Shown here: one piece after another, positions 35,292-46,061 of the stretch | Layout of the letters: each line of letters starts with the position of its first letter | Position numbering within the stretch: position 1 is the first letter of the stretch | From: Alteraurantiacibacter buctensis | Lineage (GTDB): Bacteria > Pseudomonadota > Alphaproteobacteria > Sphingomonadales > Sphingomonadaceae | Direction of reading: 5' to 3' | Length of the DNA stretch: 64,000 nucleotides | NCBI RefSeq assembly: GCF_009827655.1 | Contig: NZ_WTYV01000002.1 | Span: 248,657 to 312,656, forward strand | Notes under the pieces: model-generated | The model's input: the letters and a program-made list of their open reading frames with translations, nothing else | The model's database searches: none | What the model was told of the DNA's origin: nothing | Position numbers and translations under genes: made by a program

Positions 35292-35469
35292 GTCTCTTCC
35301 CCCTCCAGAGCGATCCTCCGGGGCGAAGGTGCATCAAGTGGGGCACGGGCGCAAGCGGGGGCGGGATGTGAGGGGAGGACACTCCACACAGCTGTCTTGA
35401 AAGCATGGAGATAGCAGCAATCCGTGACAGGTTGACTAAGAGGTAGCTCAGAGACCAGACTGAGACTGC
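35292..35469. other. intergenic left boundary of the low-GC islet
   Basis: Base composition falls from the high-GC background to about 50% GC near 35390. A candidate TTGAAA hexamer lies at about 35396, but no convincing -10 partner was found. No att-like direct repeat matching the right side was found by eye. Confidence 0.4.
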
Positions 35470-36624
35470 ATGACCAACGAACTTGAGAAATTAATTGGCG
35501 AATACCTTGCAATGAGATCGGGTGCACTACCTGTGCCGGAGGGGCAGCATCCTGGCCAATACCTCAATAGCAAAATCGAATTGATTGAGCCCGTCAGTCG
35601 GTTGGCAAAGTCCACAGTTTCCATGGGGCCTGCCAATGGAGGAGCCAGCGGGTCAGGGCTTGCAGGCACCTTCGTAAGGTCGTTAGCTGATGCTGGTCGA
35701 GACGCGGCGCATATCGCGGTTAGCTTAGTTCGACAAATAGGAAAAAATTCATACACCTATTATGATACTTACGCCATTTCCGGTGTCTCGGTAGACCGCC
35801 GCATCTCAATCTCGGACAACATCTATATCGTTCCGAACGACCAAGCGCCTAAGGGATGGTTTACCGATCATATTTTTACCGATTTTCGCTTTCCCTCGCC
35901 GTTTGGTGATCGAGAATTTCGAAAAAGCGAAGATGCGGCCCTGATCATCGAGAGAGTTGTTTCTCCAGCTTTAGTCGATGGAGAAGCACGAACCGATGAC
36001 GAGGCGCATGCTTGGGAGGATGAGCGTCACAGGCTGACGCAACTTCTGATGCTTTCGATATCGCTCGTCACAGGCGGCTTCTCCGGTATTCGCAATCGAA
36101 CCTACACTTATGAAGAGGATTCGCTATTTGGCCTAATGGGCCAAGGGATATTCGGCGGGACGTCGCGATATCCGAAGGGGTCGAATAAGCTACTGAAAGA
36201 CGGAGCAGAGGTAGCAAAATATCTTCAAAAACTTTCTGATTTTTCGTATCCTAGGGCAATCGAATTAGCCGCGATGAGACTTCTAAAATCACGGTCGCTT
36301 AGTACAATTGAAGATTCGATAATCGATCTTGGCATCGCGATTGAGGTCCTACTAGTGCAAGGTTCACGACAAGAGATTTCGATGCGTGCAGCATTGAGAG
36401 GCGCATTTCTGCTCAGCAGTGAGCCCGTTGAAAGACGAAAGTTGTATGAATCCTTTCGGGACCTCTACAATGCTCGTTCTGCGACCGTGCATGATGGCGA
36501 GACCCCTAAGAAGTTTCGGCGGCGCCTAGCCGAATGGGATCAGCTCATAGATCGCTTGATCAAGAGCCTTCTTGCCAGAGGTGAATTCCCAGATTGGGAT
36601 ACCCTTGTACTCGGAGCCACGTGA
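35470..36624 (+). CDS. HEPN-domain (Apea-like) protein on a low-GC islet
   Basis: A 384-residue protein unlike its neighbours. The C-terminal third reads as an Apea-type HEPN domain: EDSIIDLGIAIEVLLVQGS, ISMRAALRGAFLLSS and YNARSATVHDGE, with the HEPN Rx4-6H motif as R336-x4-H341. HEPN proteins are often RNases in toxin-antitoxin, abortive-infection and phage-defence systems. The N-terminal 250 residues are not recognised. Lines I counted have about 45-52% GC against about 70% or more next door, and codon use is AT-rich, which signals recent transfer. No partner antitoxin or integrase is seen. A defence role is inference; a housekeeping role is less likely. Confidence 0.75.
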   Translation: MTNELEKLIGEYLAMRSGALPVPEGQHPGQYLNSKIELIEPVSRLAKSTVSMGPANGGASGSGLAGTFVRSLADAGRDAAHIAVSLVRQIGKNSYTYYDTYAISGVSVDRRISISDNIYIVPNDQAPKGWFTDHIFTDFRFPSPFGDREFRKSEDAALIIERVVSPALVDGEARTDDEAHAWEDERHRLTQLLMLSISLVTGGFSGIRNRTYTYEEDSLFGLMGQGIFGGTSRYPKGSNKLLKDGAEVAKYLQKLSDFSYPRAIELAAMRLLKSRSLSTIEDSIIDLGIAIEVLLVQGSRQEISMRAALRGAFLLSSEPVERRKLYESFRDLYNARSATVHDGETPKKFRRRLAEWDQLIDRLIKSLLARGEFPDWDTLVLGAT

Positions 36625-36993
36625 TATTTGACGAATATCTCAGTTGCGCGCGAGTGCAGGTCTCCAATTTCGTGGGAAATCAAAAGAGCATATCTCGTTC
36701 TCGATTTTCTACCCGCCTCCTGTCACAAAGCCCCTTTCCTACAGCCTTCCACCTGTGCCAAGTCAGGGAGGCTCTTTCCCCTCGTCCAGCCCCTTTCTCG
36801 CAGCCGCGCCGCCGGAACGCAGCGCGCGGCAGCCGCTCGCGCACCCGCGCGCCTTTGGTATCGACATGCGCCGCCCCCCCGCATGTACTTCATCAACTAA
36901 ACCCACCCCCAAACGCCAAAACGGCCCGGAACCGAAGTTCCGGGCCGCTGTGCGGGAGGGGACGGGGCTCCTCCCGGGGGGAGAGCCGGTGGC
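36625..36993. other. 369-base gene-free stretch between the HEPN gene and fliC
   Basis: The first 100 bases keep the low GC of the islet; from about 36760 the sequence becomes C-rich and high in GC again. Small frames here have no ribosome site or recognisable protein. The right end carries the fliC terminator. I see no RNA gene or repeat. Confidence 0.5.
36918..36947 (-). terminator. Rho-independent terminator of fliC
   Basis: On the minus strand an 11-base stem CGGCCCGGAAC/GTTCCGGGCCG closes on a TTCG tetraloop and is followed by TTTT. It lies about 50 bases after the flagellin stop, a textbook terminator for a highly expressed gene. Confidence 0.93.
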
Positions 36994-37812
36994 TTAGCGC
37001 AGCAGCGACAGCACGTTCTGCTGGCTCTGGTTGGCCTGGGCCAGCATCGCGGTGGACGCCTGGCTGAGGATCTGCGCCTTGGCGAGCGCGGTCGTTTCCG
37101 CCGAATAGTCGGCATCCATGATCCGCGAACGGGCGTCCGACAGGTTGGTGCTGTTGGTCGTCAGGTTGGCGATGGCCGATTCCAGGCGGTTCTGGCCGGC
37201 GCCCAGCGTGCCGCGGGTATCGCTGATGGCGGTCAGCGCGGCGTCCACGTTGGTGATCGTGGTGGCGGCCTTGGTGGCATCCGTCACGTCCAGCGCGGTG
37301 GTGCTCAGCTTGGTGCCGTCGATGCCCTTGCTGGTCAGCGTCACCGTGCCGGTGGAACCGGTGGCGACCGAGACCGACACGTCGGTGCCGCTGGTCTTGC
37401 TGAACAAGGTCACGCCGTTGAACTTGGTGTTGGTCAGCACGTCATCGATCTGGGCCTGCAGCTGGTCCACTTCGGCATCCATGTAGGTGCGGTCCGAGGT
37501 GGAGTAGGTGCCGTTCTTCGACTGCACCGCCAGTTCGCGGACGCGCTGCAGCATGTTGGTCACCTCGTCCAGCGCGCCTTCGGCGGTCTGGGCCAGCGAG
37601 ATGCCGTCGTTGGCGTTGCGGATGCCCTGCTTCATCGCGCGGATGTCGCTGGTCATAGTGGTGCTGATGGCAAGGCCGGCGGCGTCGTCCTTGGCGCCGT
37701 TGATGCGCTTGCCGGTCGACAGGCGCTCCATGGCCACGCCCTGCATCTTCTCGGCCGAGACCGAAGCGTTGGCGGCGCGCAGAGCGCTGATGTTGGTGTT
37801 GATAACGCCCAT
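36994..37812 (-). CDS. fliC: flagellin
   Basis: A 272-residue flagellin with only the conserved ends. The N-terminus [20 protein letters not shown] and [24 protein letters not shown] and the C-terminus [49 protein letters not shown] form the D0/D1 core; the variable outer domains are almost absent. It is the only flagellin in the window and is transcribed alone, with AGGAGAA before the ATG and a strong terminator after it. Late-class (FliA) control is expected, but I could not find a convincing FliA promoter upstream. The HAD/methyltransferase pair nearby may modify it. Confidence 0.96.
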   Translation of the reverse strand: MGVINTNISALRAANASVSAEKMQGVAMERLSTGKRINGAKDDAAGLAISTTMTSDIRAMKQGIRNANDGISLAQTAEGALDEVTNMLQRVRELAVQSKNGTYSTSDRTYMDAEVDQLQAQIDDVLTNTKFNGVTLFSKTSGTDVSVSVATGSTGTVTLTSKGIDGTKLSTTALDVTDATKAATTITNVDAALTAISDTRGTLGAGQNRLESAIANLTTNSTNLSDARSRIMDADYSAETTALAKAQILSQASTAMLAQANQSQQNVLSLLR

Positions 37813-38042
37813 GATAGTTCTCCTGGTTCTTCGTTGATCTGGTCACTTCAAGCCACAGCCTGATTGGCGGATTGCCGCGGCTGTCAGGGCAAAGAGCGAC
37901 CCCCCGGCGAAATGTTTAAGCCTGGCCGGGCGAATGTGCGGCGCCGGGAAATAGGTGTTTCTACCGGGGCTTACATTACCGCTTCCTTGGCCGTTGGAGC
38001 GGCATTTCCCCTCTTGCAACACGGTTAACAGGGGCAAGGGAC
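37813..38042. promoter_or_regulatory. divergent promoter region between fliC and the sigma-54 activator gene
   Basis: These 230 bases must hold the promoters for fliC (-) and the activator operon (+). I found no clean sigma-28 or sigma-54 element. TTGCAA at about 38013 and TTGGCGGATTGCCG near 37864 are suggestive but incomplete. Confidence 0.45.
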
Positions 38043-39316
<1,274 letters not shown>

Positions 39317-39320
<4 letters not shown>

Positions 39321-39691
39321 GTACCATAGGCTCAGGGATGGGCGCAGCCCAAGGCAGCCTGCAGCAGGTGATGGCCCTGCGCCGTCAACTGGTGGAGCAG
39401 AGCGACTCCTTAAAAACCCTGCGCCAGGCCGGCGCCAGCGAACAGGCCGAAGGGCCGCGCCCGGCTGCAGGCGGCGGCTTTGCCGATACGCTGCAATCCA
39501 CGCTGGACCAGGTCAACCAGATGCAGGCCCGGTCGGAGCAGATGTCGACCGCCTACGAACGCGGCGAGGTTACCGATATCGCCCAGGTGATGCTGGCCCG
39601 CCAGGAAGCGGGCGTGGCGTTCGAAGCAACGCTGCAAGTCAGGAACAAGCTGCTGTCCGCCTACCAGGACATCATGCGGATGGGGGTTTGA
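39317..39691 (+). CDS. fliE: flagellar MS-ring/rod adaptor FliE
   Basis: A 124-residue protein with a Gln-rich N-terminal helix and the FliE C-terminal signature VMLARQEAGVAFEATLQVRNKLLSAYQDIMRMGV. FliE is the first exported protein and links the MS ring to the rod. The start is a GTG overlapping the activator gene by four bases, so the fli operon appears to be read through from the activator. fliF starts three bases after the stop. Confidence 0.92.
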
Positions 39692-39694
39692 TAG

Positions 39695-41335
39695 ATGGCT
39701 GATGCTGCTCTCCCCGCCACCACGACCCCGCTGCTCCCCGGCGGCGGGGCTATCCCTGCGCGCCTCAACGGCCTGATGGCCAACCCTGCCGTGCGCCGCA
39801 GTCTGCCCGCGCTGGCGGGCCTTGGCATGCTGGGCGTGGCGGGGGCGCTGTATCTCTCGCTGTCCAACGGCCCGGAGCGCGTGCTCTATGCCAGCCTGAC
39901 CGACGAGGAGCGCGCCGGAGTGACCGCCGCGCTCGATACCGGCGGCATCGCCTATGACATCGATCCGGCCAGCGGCACGCTGACCGTGGCCGAGGACGAT
40001 CTCTACCGCGCGCGGATGCTGGTGGCATCGGATGGCGCGCTGGCCAGCCCTGACAGCACCAGCGAGATGCTCGACGCGATCCCGCTCGGCTCCAGCCGCA
40101 CACTGGAAGGCGAGCGGCTGAAGAACGTGCGCGAGCGCGAGCTGATGCTGACGATCCAGGAAATCGACGGGGTGGAAAGCGTGCGCGTGCACCTGGCCAG
40201 CCCGGAACGCAGCGTCTTCGTGCGCGAGAACGTGGCCCCCAGCGCATCGGTGATGGTGCGGCTGGCGCGCGGCCGCAGCCTGTCGGAAGATCAGGTGCGC
40301 GCGATCGTCAATCTGGTTGCCGGCTCGGTACCCGGCCTGGCTCCGGAGGCGGTGAGGGTGGTCGACCAGTCGGGTCGGCTTCTTTCCGCCTCCGGATCTT
40401 CCGCTGGCGACGGGCTGGAACTGCAACGCCAGTTCGAGGACAAGCTGCGCCTGCAGGTGGCCCAACTGCTGACCCCGCTGATCGGCGAAGGCAACTTCTC
40501 GACCGAAGTGCAGGTGGAACTGAACCGTTCCGAAGTCACCTCGGCTACCGAAAGCTATGACAACGAAGGCGCGATCAGGGCGGAAAGCGAAACCAGCTCC
40601 TCCCAGGGAGGTGAGCAGCTTGCCGGCGGCGTGCCGGGCGCTACCACCAACACGCCACCACCGCCGGCCACGCTGGAGGAGGGTGCGCCACAGGGCAATG
40701 CGGCCAATGCCGCAACCACGCCCGCCAACGGCGCACGCAGCACTACCCGCACCTATGAACTGGGGCGGGAAGTGGCGGTCAGCTCGACCGGGCCGGGCGG
40801 CGTGCGTCGCTTGTCGGTGGCCGTGGCGCTGAGCAAGGAAGCGCTCGACAAGATCCGCCCTGCCACGGCAGCGCAGGTGCAGCAGCTCGTCTCAGCCGCG
40901 GTGGGCGCCAACACCCAGCGCGGCGACCAGGTCACCGTGGTGGCCGGTGCCTTCGAGGCGGTGGAAGATGTGGAAGTGCCGTTCTACGAGACCGGCTGGT
41001 TTGCCATGGCGTTGCGCTATGGCGGTGGCCTGCTGGCCCTGGTCCTGGCGCTGGTGCTGGGCGTGCGGCCGATCGTCAACGCCATCCGCGGCAAGCAGAC
41101 CGATGCCGCTGCCGAGGACGCCGGTGGGGAGGGCGCCGATGCCGCCGAGGGCGAGGACGCCTTCCAGGTACCCGGCCGCCCGCAGGCGACCGTGGCCAAC
41201 CTGACGGTGGACAACGGTAACGATGTGCTGCGCGAGCAGGTTGACCTTGCCCGCCGCCTGGCCGCCGAACAGCCCGACCGCGCCGTGGCGGCGCTGCGCC
41301 GGATGCTGGCCGCACCCGTGGAACCCGTGGCATGA
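39695..41335 (+). CDS. fliF: flagellar MS-ring protein FliF
   Basis: A 546-residue membrane protein with two membrane segments (about 45-62 and 436-455). ERVLYASLTDEERAGVTAALDTGGIAYDI, RELMLTIQEIDGVESVRVHLASPERSVFVRE and SVMVRLARGRSLSEDQVRAIVNLVAGSVPGL are strongly conserved. The C-terminal tail, DVLREQVDLARRLAAEQPDRAVAALRRML, is the FliG-binding part. It forms the base on which rotor and export gate assemble. It overlaps fliG by four bases. Confidence 0.96.
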   Translation: MADAALPATTTPLLPGGGAIPARLNGLMANPAVRRSLPALAGLGMLGVAGALYLSLSNGPERVLYASLTDEERAGVTAALDTGGIAYDIDPASGTLTVAEDDLYRARMLVASDGALASPDSTSEMLDAIPLGSSRTLEGERLKNVRERELMLTIQEIDGVESVRVHLASPERSVFVRENVAPSASVMVRLARGRSLSEDQVRAIVNLVAGSVPGLAPEAVRVVDQSGRLLSASGSSAGDGLELQRQFEDKLRLQVAQLLTPLIGEGNFSTEVQVELNRSEVTSATESYDNEGAIRAESETSSSQGGEQLAGGVPGATTNTPPPPATLEEGAPQGNAANAATTPANGARSTTRTYELGREVAVSSTGPGGVRRLSVAVALSKEALDKIRPATAAQVQQLVSAAVGANTQRGDQVTVVAGAFEAVEDVEVPFYETGWFAMALRYGGGLLALVLALVLGVRPIVNAIRGKQTDAAAEDAGGEGADAAEGEDAFQVPGRPQATVANLTVDNGNDVLREQVDLARRLAAEQPDRAVAALRRMLAAPVEPVA

Positions 41336-42336
41336 CCCTGATGCAACCCGTCAACGAGGCCGAACGCGCGGCCGTGATCCTGATGCTGATGGATGACGAC
41401 GAGGCCGCACGCCTGCTGGGCCAACTCGAGCCCGACGAACTGCAGGTGATCGGCGAGAAAATGCTGGCGCTGGGCGAGGTCGGTCCTGACCGGATTGCCG
41501 GGGCCATCGAAGGCTTCGTGACCCATGCCGACAGCGCCACGCTGGACGATCGCGACCGCCCCGCACTTGTGCGCCAGAGGATGACCCTGGCCCTGGGCGA
41601 GGTGAAGGCGGATTCGATCATGCAGAAGATCGCGCCCGACGTGCGCCCGCACAGCCTGGAACTGGCCCGCTGGCTGGCCCCGCAGGTCCTGCTGCCGCTG
41701 GTCGAAGGCGAGCATCCGCAGGCCGTGGCCGCGCTGCTGCTGCTGCTGGATGCGGAACCTGCTGCCGAACTGCTAAGCCTGCTGCCGCCCGCGCTCCAGC
41801 CCGAGATGGTCGAGCGGATCGCCCGGATGCGGCGCGTTTCCGCCCATGCCATGGCGATGCTGGACGAGATGCTCTCGGCCCGGATCGGCCAGCGCTTTGG
41901 CCAGGCCGCGCTGCAACTGGGCGGCGCGCGCGAGGCGGCGGAACTGATCAACCTGGCTGCGGGCAACCTGGGCAAGGTGGTGATGCCGGTGATTACCGAG
42001 CGCGACGCAGACCTCGCCAAGGCCATCGAGGCCGAGATGTTCACCTTCGAGATGCTGTTCGCGCTGGAACCGATGGCCATGGGCCGCCTGCTGCGCGACG
42101 TGGAAAGCGAAGTGCTGGTGGACGCGCTCAAGGGCATCGCCGAGGAACAGCGCGACCCGTTCTTCCGCGCGATGTCCAGCCGTGCGGCGGATGGCGTGAA
42201 GGACGAGATCGACATGCGCGGCCGCCTGAAGCTGGACGATGTCCGCGCGGCGCAGCGCAAGATCATCGCCAAGGCGCGCGAACTGGCAGAACTTGGCGAA
42301 ATCAGCCTGGGGGCCGGCGATGCCGAGTTCGTTTGA
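41332..42336 (+). CDS. fliG: flagellar rotor switch protein FliG
   Basis: A 334-residue rotor protein with armadillo-like helices in three domains. The N-terminal part starts NEAERAAVILMLMDDDEAARLLGQL; the middle holds an EHPQAVAALLLLL block, which touches FliM; and the C-terminal domain shows MFTFEMLFALEPMAMGRLLRDVESEVLVDALKG, containing the charged helix that meets MotA. Length matches the family. It overlaps fliF upstream and fliH downstream. Confidence 0.95.
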   Translation: MTLMQPVNEAERAAVILMLMDDDEAARLLGQLEPDELQVIGEKMLALGEVGPDRIAGAIEGFVTHADSATLDDRDRPALVRQRMTLALGEVKADSIMQKIAPDVRPHSLELARWLAPQVLLPLVEGEHPQAVAALLLLLDAEPAAELLSLLPPALQPEMVERIARMRRVSAHAMAMLDEMLSARIGQRFGQAALQLGGAREAAELINLAAGNLGKVVMPVITERDADLAKAIEAEMFTFEMLFALEPMAMGRLLRDVESEVLVDALKGIAEEQRDPFFRAMSSRAADGVKDEIDMRGRLKLDDVRAAQRKIIAKARELAELGEISLGAGDAEFV

Positions 42337-42937
42337 GCCGCTGTTCGCCGCCCCTGCGGCCAGCGGCGCTACGCCTGCATGGCTGGCCGCGCTGGCTGAC
42401 GGGCAGGGTGGCTTTGCCGGCGATGCCCGCTTTGGCGGCGCGGCTGCTGCGGCTCCGCCCGAAGCCCTTCTTTTCGACCGGGCCGAACTGGACGCGGCCT
42501 ATGCCGATGGCCTGGCCGCAGGGCGCGCCGAGGCCGAGGCTGAGGCTGCTGCCAATGCTGCCGCCCGTGCCGGGTTGGGGCTTGCGCTTGCCCGGCTGGA
42601 CGACGAACTGGGCGAGGCCCTGGCCGCGCGGCTGGCGCAGGCCGTGATGGCGCTGTGCGAGGCGACGATGGCCCCCTATGCCATCGATCCCGATAGCCTG
42701 CAGCGCCGCTGCGTGGTGGCGGCGGCCCGCGTGGGCGAAGGCATTATCGATGCCAGCCTGCGGCTGCACCCGGCTGACATTGACCTGCTCGATCCAGCCT
42801 TTGCCTCCACTTGGCATATCGTGCCCGATGCCGGGCTGGAACGCGGCAGCGTGGTGTTCGACATGGCCGAGGGGGCGATCGAGGATGGGCCCGCGCAATG
42901 GCGTGACGCCCTGGAAGAAGCGCTGCTGCGGTGCTGA
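42320..42937 (+). CDS. fliH: flagellar export ATPase regulator FliH
   Basis: A 205-residue Ala/Glu-rich protein. The stretch AAYADGLAAGRAEAEAEAAANAAARAGL is the long helix typical of FliH, and the C-terminal domain has MALCEATMAPYAIDPDSLQRR and LHPADIDLLDPAF. It holds FliI in check and tethers it to FliN. I start at the ATG at 42320 inside the end of fliG; the frame is open further upstream but has no homology there. It overlaps fliI by seven bases. Confidence 0.88.
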   Translation: MPSSFEPLFAAPAASGATPAWLAALADGQGGFAGDARFGGAAAAAPPEALLFDRAELDAAYADGLAAGRAEAEAEAAANAAARAGLGLALARLDDELGEALAARLAQAVMALCEATMAPYAIDPDSLQRRCVVAAARVGEGIIDASLRLHPADIDLLDPAFASTWHIVPDAGLERGSVVFDMAEGAIEDGPAQWRDALEEALLRC

Positions 42938-44262
42938 ACCTGCTGGATCATGAACTGCGCCGCATGGCCAGCGCCGCGCCGGTGCTGGAACCCGTGCCGT
43001 TGGGTCGAATCGTTTCCTGCGATGGCGGGATGATCGAGGTGTCCGGCCTCAACGCCCCCATCGGCACGCTTTGCCGCGCACGGGTGGCGGCAGGTGAACA
43101 TGCCCCGGCAGCGGAGGTGGTGGGCTTCCGCGGCGGGCGCAGCCTGATGATGCTGCTGGGCGATACCGTGCGGCTGCAACCCGGCACGCTGGTGCGGGCC
43201 GAGGGCCATCCCGGCATGGTCATGGTGGGCGAGGAATTCCTGGGCCGGGCCGTTGATGGCACCGGCAGCCCCATCGATGGCGGCCCGCCAGTGCGCGCTG
43301 GCCAGCCCTGGCCACTGGGCGGCAAGCGCGAAAGTGCGCTGGAACGCGCCTCGGTGGAAGAAACCTTCGATTGCGGCGTGCGCACCATCAACGCGCTGAT
43401 GACGCTTGGCGTGGGCCAGCGGGTGGGCGTGATGGCGGGGTCCGGCGTGGGCAAGAGCGTCCTGCTGGACATGATGGTTTCGGGCGCGGACTGCGACGTG
43501 GCGGTGATCGGCCTGATCGGCGAACGGGCGCGCGAAGTGTCGGACTTTGTTGGCCGGCACATGCAGGGTGCCAAGAAGATGAAGACCGCCATTGTCGCGG
43601 TGCCGGCGGACCATGCCGCCAACCTGCGGCTGCGCGGCGCGCAGTTCGCCTGTGCGCTGGCCGAGTATTTCCGCGCGCAGGGCCTCAAGGTGATGCTGGT
43701 GCTCGACAGCCTGACCCGCGTGGCCCACGCCGCGCGGGAGATTGCCCTGTCGCTGGGCGAACCCGGCGCGGCGCGCGGCTATCCGCCATCGGCACTTGCG
43801 ACCATCACCAAGCTGGTGGAGCGGGCGGGCAATGCGGCCTCTACCGGGGGTTCGATCACCGGGCTCTACACCGTGCTGGCCGATGGCGATGACCAGGCCG
43901 ATCCCGTGGTGGATACGGCACGCGCCATCCTGGACGGGCACATCGTCCTCAGCCGCGAGATTGCCCAGCGCGGGCTTTATCCGGCGATCGACGTGCCAGG
44001 TTCGCTCAGCCGGGTGATGGAGCACGTTGCCGCGCCCGCGCACCGCAGGCAGGCGCGTGCGCTGCGGGCGCTGATCGCCGCGCTGGAAAGCAACCGTGAT
44101 TTCCTGCTGATGGGCGCCTATCGCGCGGGGACCGATCCGCAGCTTGACCGGGCGATGGCCTTGCAGGACCGCATCCAGGGCTTCCTGATGCAGGAAACGC
44201 ACGAACTCGCCTCGTTGCCTGCAAGCGTGGACGCGCTGGCGGCGCTGATGGGCGATGGATAG
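42931..44262 (+). CDS. fliI: flagellar export ATPase FliI
   Basis: A 443-residue F1-like ATPase. Walker A is GVMAGSGVGKS (166-176), followed by VAVIGLIGERAREVSDFV, Walker B in VMLVLDSLTRVAHAAREIALSLGEP and GYPPSALATITKLVERAGN. It energises early steps of flagellar export. The start is a GTG overlapping fliH. Together with FliH and FliJ it forms the soluble ATPase complex, all three encoded in a row. Confidence 0.96.
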   Translation: MLNLLDHELRRMASAAPVLEPVPLGRIVSCDGGMIEVSGLNAPIGTLCRARVAAGEHAPAAEVVGFRGGRSLMMLLGDTVRLQPGTLVRAEGHPGMVMVGEEFLGRAVDGTGSPIDGGPPVRAGQPWPLGGKRESALERASVEETFDCGVRTINALMTLGVGQRVGVMAGSGVGKSVLLDMMVSGADCDVAVIGLIGERAREVSDFVGRHMQGAKKMKTAIVAVPADHAANLRLRGAQFACALAEYFRAQGLKVMLVLDSLTRVAHAAREIALSLGEPGAARGYPPSALATITKLVERAGNAASTGGSITGLYTVLADGDDQADPVVDTARAILDGHIVLSREIAQRGLYPAIDVPGSLSRVMEHVAAPAHRRQARALRALIAALESNRDFLLMGAYRAGTDPQLDRAMALQDRIQGFLMQETHELASLPASVDALAALMGDG

Positions 44263-44686
44263 GCACAAGCGCCGCATCGCCCTGCTGGGCCGGCTGGTGC
44301 AGTTGCGCGAGGTGGAGCGGCGCCACGCAGCCAGCTCTGCCGCCGAGGCGCAGGGCGCGCACGGCAAGTTGCAACAGCTCTATACCCGCAGCGGCGAGAT
44401 TGCCGCCAGCCATGCGGCCCGGTCGGATGCCGGCAACGGGGCCGAACTGGCAGGGCAACTGGGGTTCCTGTCAGGCCTCAACGCCATCATGCGCGATACC
44501 CGCAAGGCCGAGGCGGAAGCTGCCCTTGCGGCGGAGCGTGCCCTGCTGCGCCTGCGCGAGGCGGACCGGCGGCGCGAGCGCGTGTCGGAGCGGCTGGGCG
44601 AGGAGCGGCGCGCGGCTGATCGAACAAATCTGGCCAAGGAGAGCGCCGCCAGTGCCATTCTGGCACGGAAGTTGAAAGGACGCTGA
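44255..44686 (+). CDS. fliJ: flagellar export protein FliJ
   Basis: A 143-residue, highly charged coiled-coil protein: HAASSAAEAQGAHGKLQQLY and ALLRLREADRRRERVSERLGEERRAADRTN. FliJ is the stalk-like partner of the FliI ring and links it to FlhA. Sequence is poorly conserved in this family, so position after fliI and the long helices carry the call. It overlaps fliI by eight bases. Confidence 0.83.
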   Translation: MDRHKRRIALLGRLVQLREVERRHAASSAAEAQGAHGKLQQLYTRSGEIAASHAARSDAGNGAELAGQLGFLSGLNAIMRDTRKAEAEAALAAERALLRLREADRRRERVSERLGEERRAADRTNLAKESAASAILARKLKGR

Positions 44687-44709
44687 GGAACGCCACTCCA
44701 AACGGGGAC

Positions 44710-46026
44710 TTGCCCAAAGTGAACCTCTCGCTGATCCTCAACATGCCCGCCGGCAATACCCCGGCCAATCCTGTCAGCGCCGCCGTCGTGCAAGGGCAAA
44801 GCCCGGCGGAAATGGCTTCTTTTCAGGACTTTCTCTCGCTGATGGGCCTGTCCCCGCTGGCTACTAGCGATGGCGACGAGCTGCCCGAGGCAGACATGGC
44901 ACTGACCGATCCGGCAATGCTGGCGGCAATTGTGCCGGACACGACCGGCAATATCTTGCCGCCTGCCTTGCCGGTCCTGCCGGATGCTGCTGCCGGTTTC
45001 ACCGATCCCGCGCCGGCAGCACCGGCGGCACCGGGTGCCCCGGTTGCGGCGGGCAGCGCGCCGGTGGTGCCGCAGATGCCGGCCGCGTTACTGCCGCAAG
45101 GTCTGGTGCAGACCATGCCGGTGGCCATGTGGCTGCGGGCCGAAGAGGCACCGGTCGGCAGTCCGCTCGCGCAGTCCCTGCCGCAAGAGGCCGGCGGGGC
45201 TGTCCCCGCTTCGAAGGTGCAGCCGCAGCCCGCGCCGCACCCGCAGGGCGGTGTGCAGGTGGAACTGGTGCTGCCCCCTGGTACCCAGCCCCTGCCGCCG
45301 GCGGCGGCCCCCTTGGTGCAGCAGCAGGTCGCCGCCCAGCCGGTGCTGGCCCAGTTGCTTCAGGGCGCGCCGCGCGCTGCTCCGCGCAAGGGCGGGGAAG
45401 AGCCCGTCGTGACGCTGACGCCCGCGGTAACCGCCGCTATCGCGGATGCCGAACCGGCCGCGCCCGCTCTGGTCCTGCCGGTAGCGGCCGCGGCGATGGT
45501 TGCAGCCCCCGCAGCGGATGCCGCCCCGGTTCAGTCCGTCCAAGGCGCGCAACTTGCGCCTGCCGCCGCCGAGGCTACCCCTGAGCGCCACGATTTCTCC
45601 GCCGTGATCGACAAGCTGAGCGAGGCGCGCGAGCTGTCCCGCCCCGGCCGGGCCGACATGCATCTGGCCCACCGCGAATTCGGCCAGGTGTCCGTCCAGT
45701 TCGAGCTGGCCGGCCAGGCTCTGAAGGTGGCCATGACCAGCGCTGATCCGGGCTTTGCCCCGGCGGTGCAGGCCGCCCTGGCCGACCGTCCTGCCGCCGC
45801 AGTGGCCGATCCCGCGCGGACCGACAGCCAGCCCCAGCGCGGCGACAGCGTGAACGCCGCCAACGCTTCGTGGCAGGCTGGCGCGCAGGCCGATGGCCAA
45901 CGGCAGGACCAGCAGCGCGCCCAGCAATCGCGTCCCGGCCAGCAGGTGGTCCACCGCCAGGCCGATGGCGATGGCGATAGCGGCACCGGCCATGCCGCCG
46001 GTCGCGACGGCAGCCGGTTCGCCTGA
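44710..46026 (+). CDS. fliK: flagellar hook-length control protein FliK
   Basis: A 438-residue Pro/Ala-rich protein. The N-terminal 290 residues are low complexity, as expected for a secreted molecular ruler. The C-terminal hook domain shows RPGRADMHLAHREFGQVSVQFELAGQALKVAMTSADPGFAPAVQAAL, which switches export specificity through FlhB. The start is uncertain: TTG at 44710 sits very close to GGGGA, while GTG at 44719 has better spacing. The tail is Gln/Asp-rich and variable. Confidence 0.85.
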   Translation: MPKVNLSLILNMPAGNTPANPVSAAVVQGQSPAEMASFQDFLSLMGLSPLATSDGDELPEADMALTDPAMLAAIVPDTTGNILPPALPVLPDAAAGFTDPAPAAPAAPGAPVAAGSAPVVPQMPAALLPQGLVQTMPVAMWLRAEEAPVGSPLAQSLPQEAGGAVPASKVQPQPAPHPQGGVQVELVLPPGTQPLPPAAAPLVQQQVAAQPVLAQLLQGAPRAAPRKGGEEPVVTLTPAVTAAIADAEPAAPALVLPVAAAAMVAAPAADAAPVQSVQGAQLAPAAAEATPERHDFSAVIDKLSEARELSRPGRADMHLAHREFGQVSVQFELAGQALKVAMTSADPGFAPAVQAALADRPAAAVADPARTDSQPQRGDSVNAANASWQAGAQADGQRQDQQRAQQSRPGQQVVHRQADGDGDSGTGHAAGRDGSRFA

Positions 46027-46061
46027 TCGTCCCTTTCTGCAACCCCCTGAGGAGTTGACCC

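Noticed and set aside
35290..36990. Direct repeats or tRNA fragment flanking the low-GC islet
   Set aside because: No match longer than a few bases was found by eye between the two borders, and no integrase or transposase is present.
37813..38042. FliA promoter for flagellin
   Set aside because: TTAAACATTTCGCCG and similar strings were tried, but none has both boxes at the correct distance.
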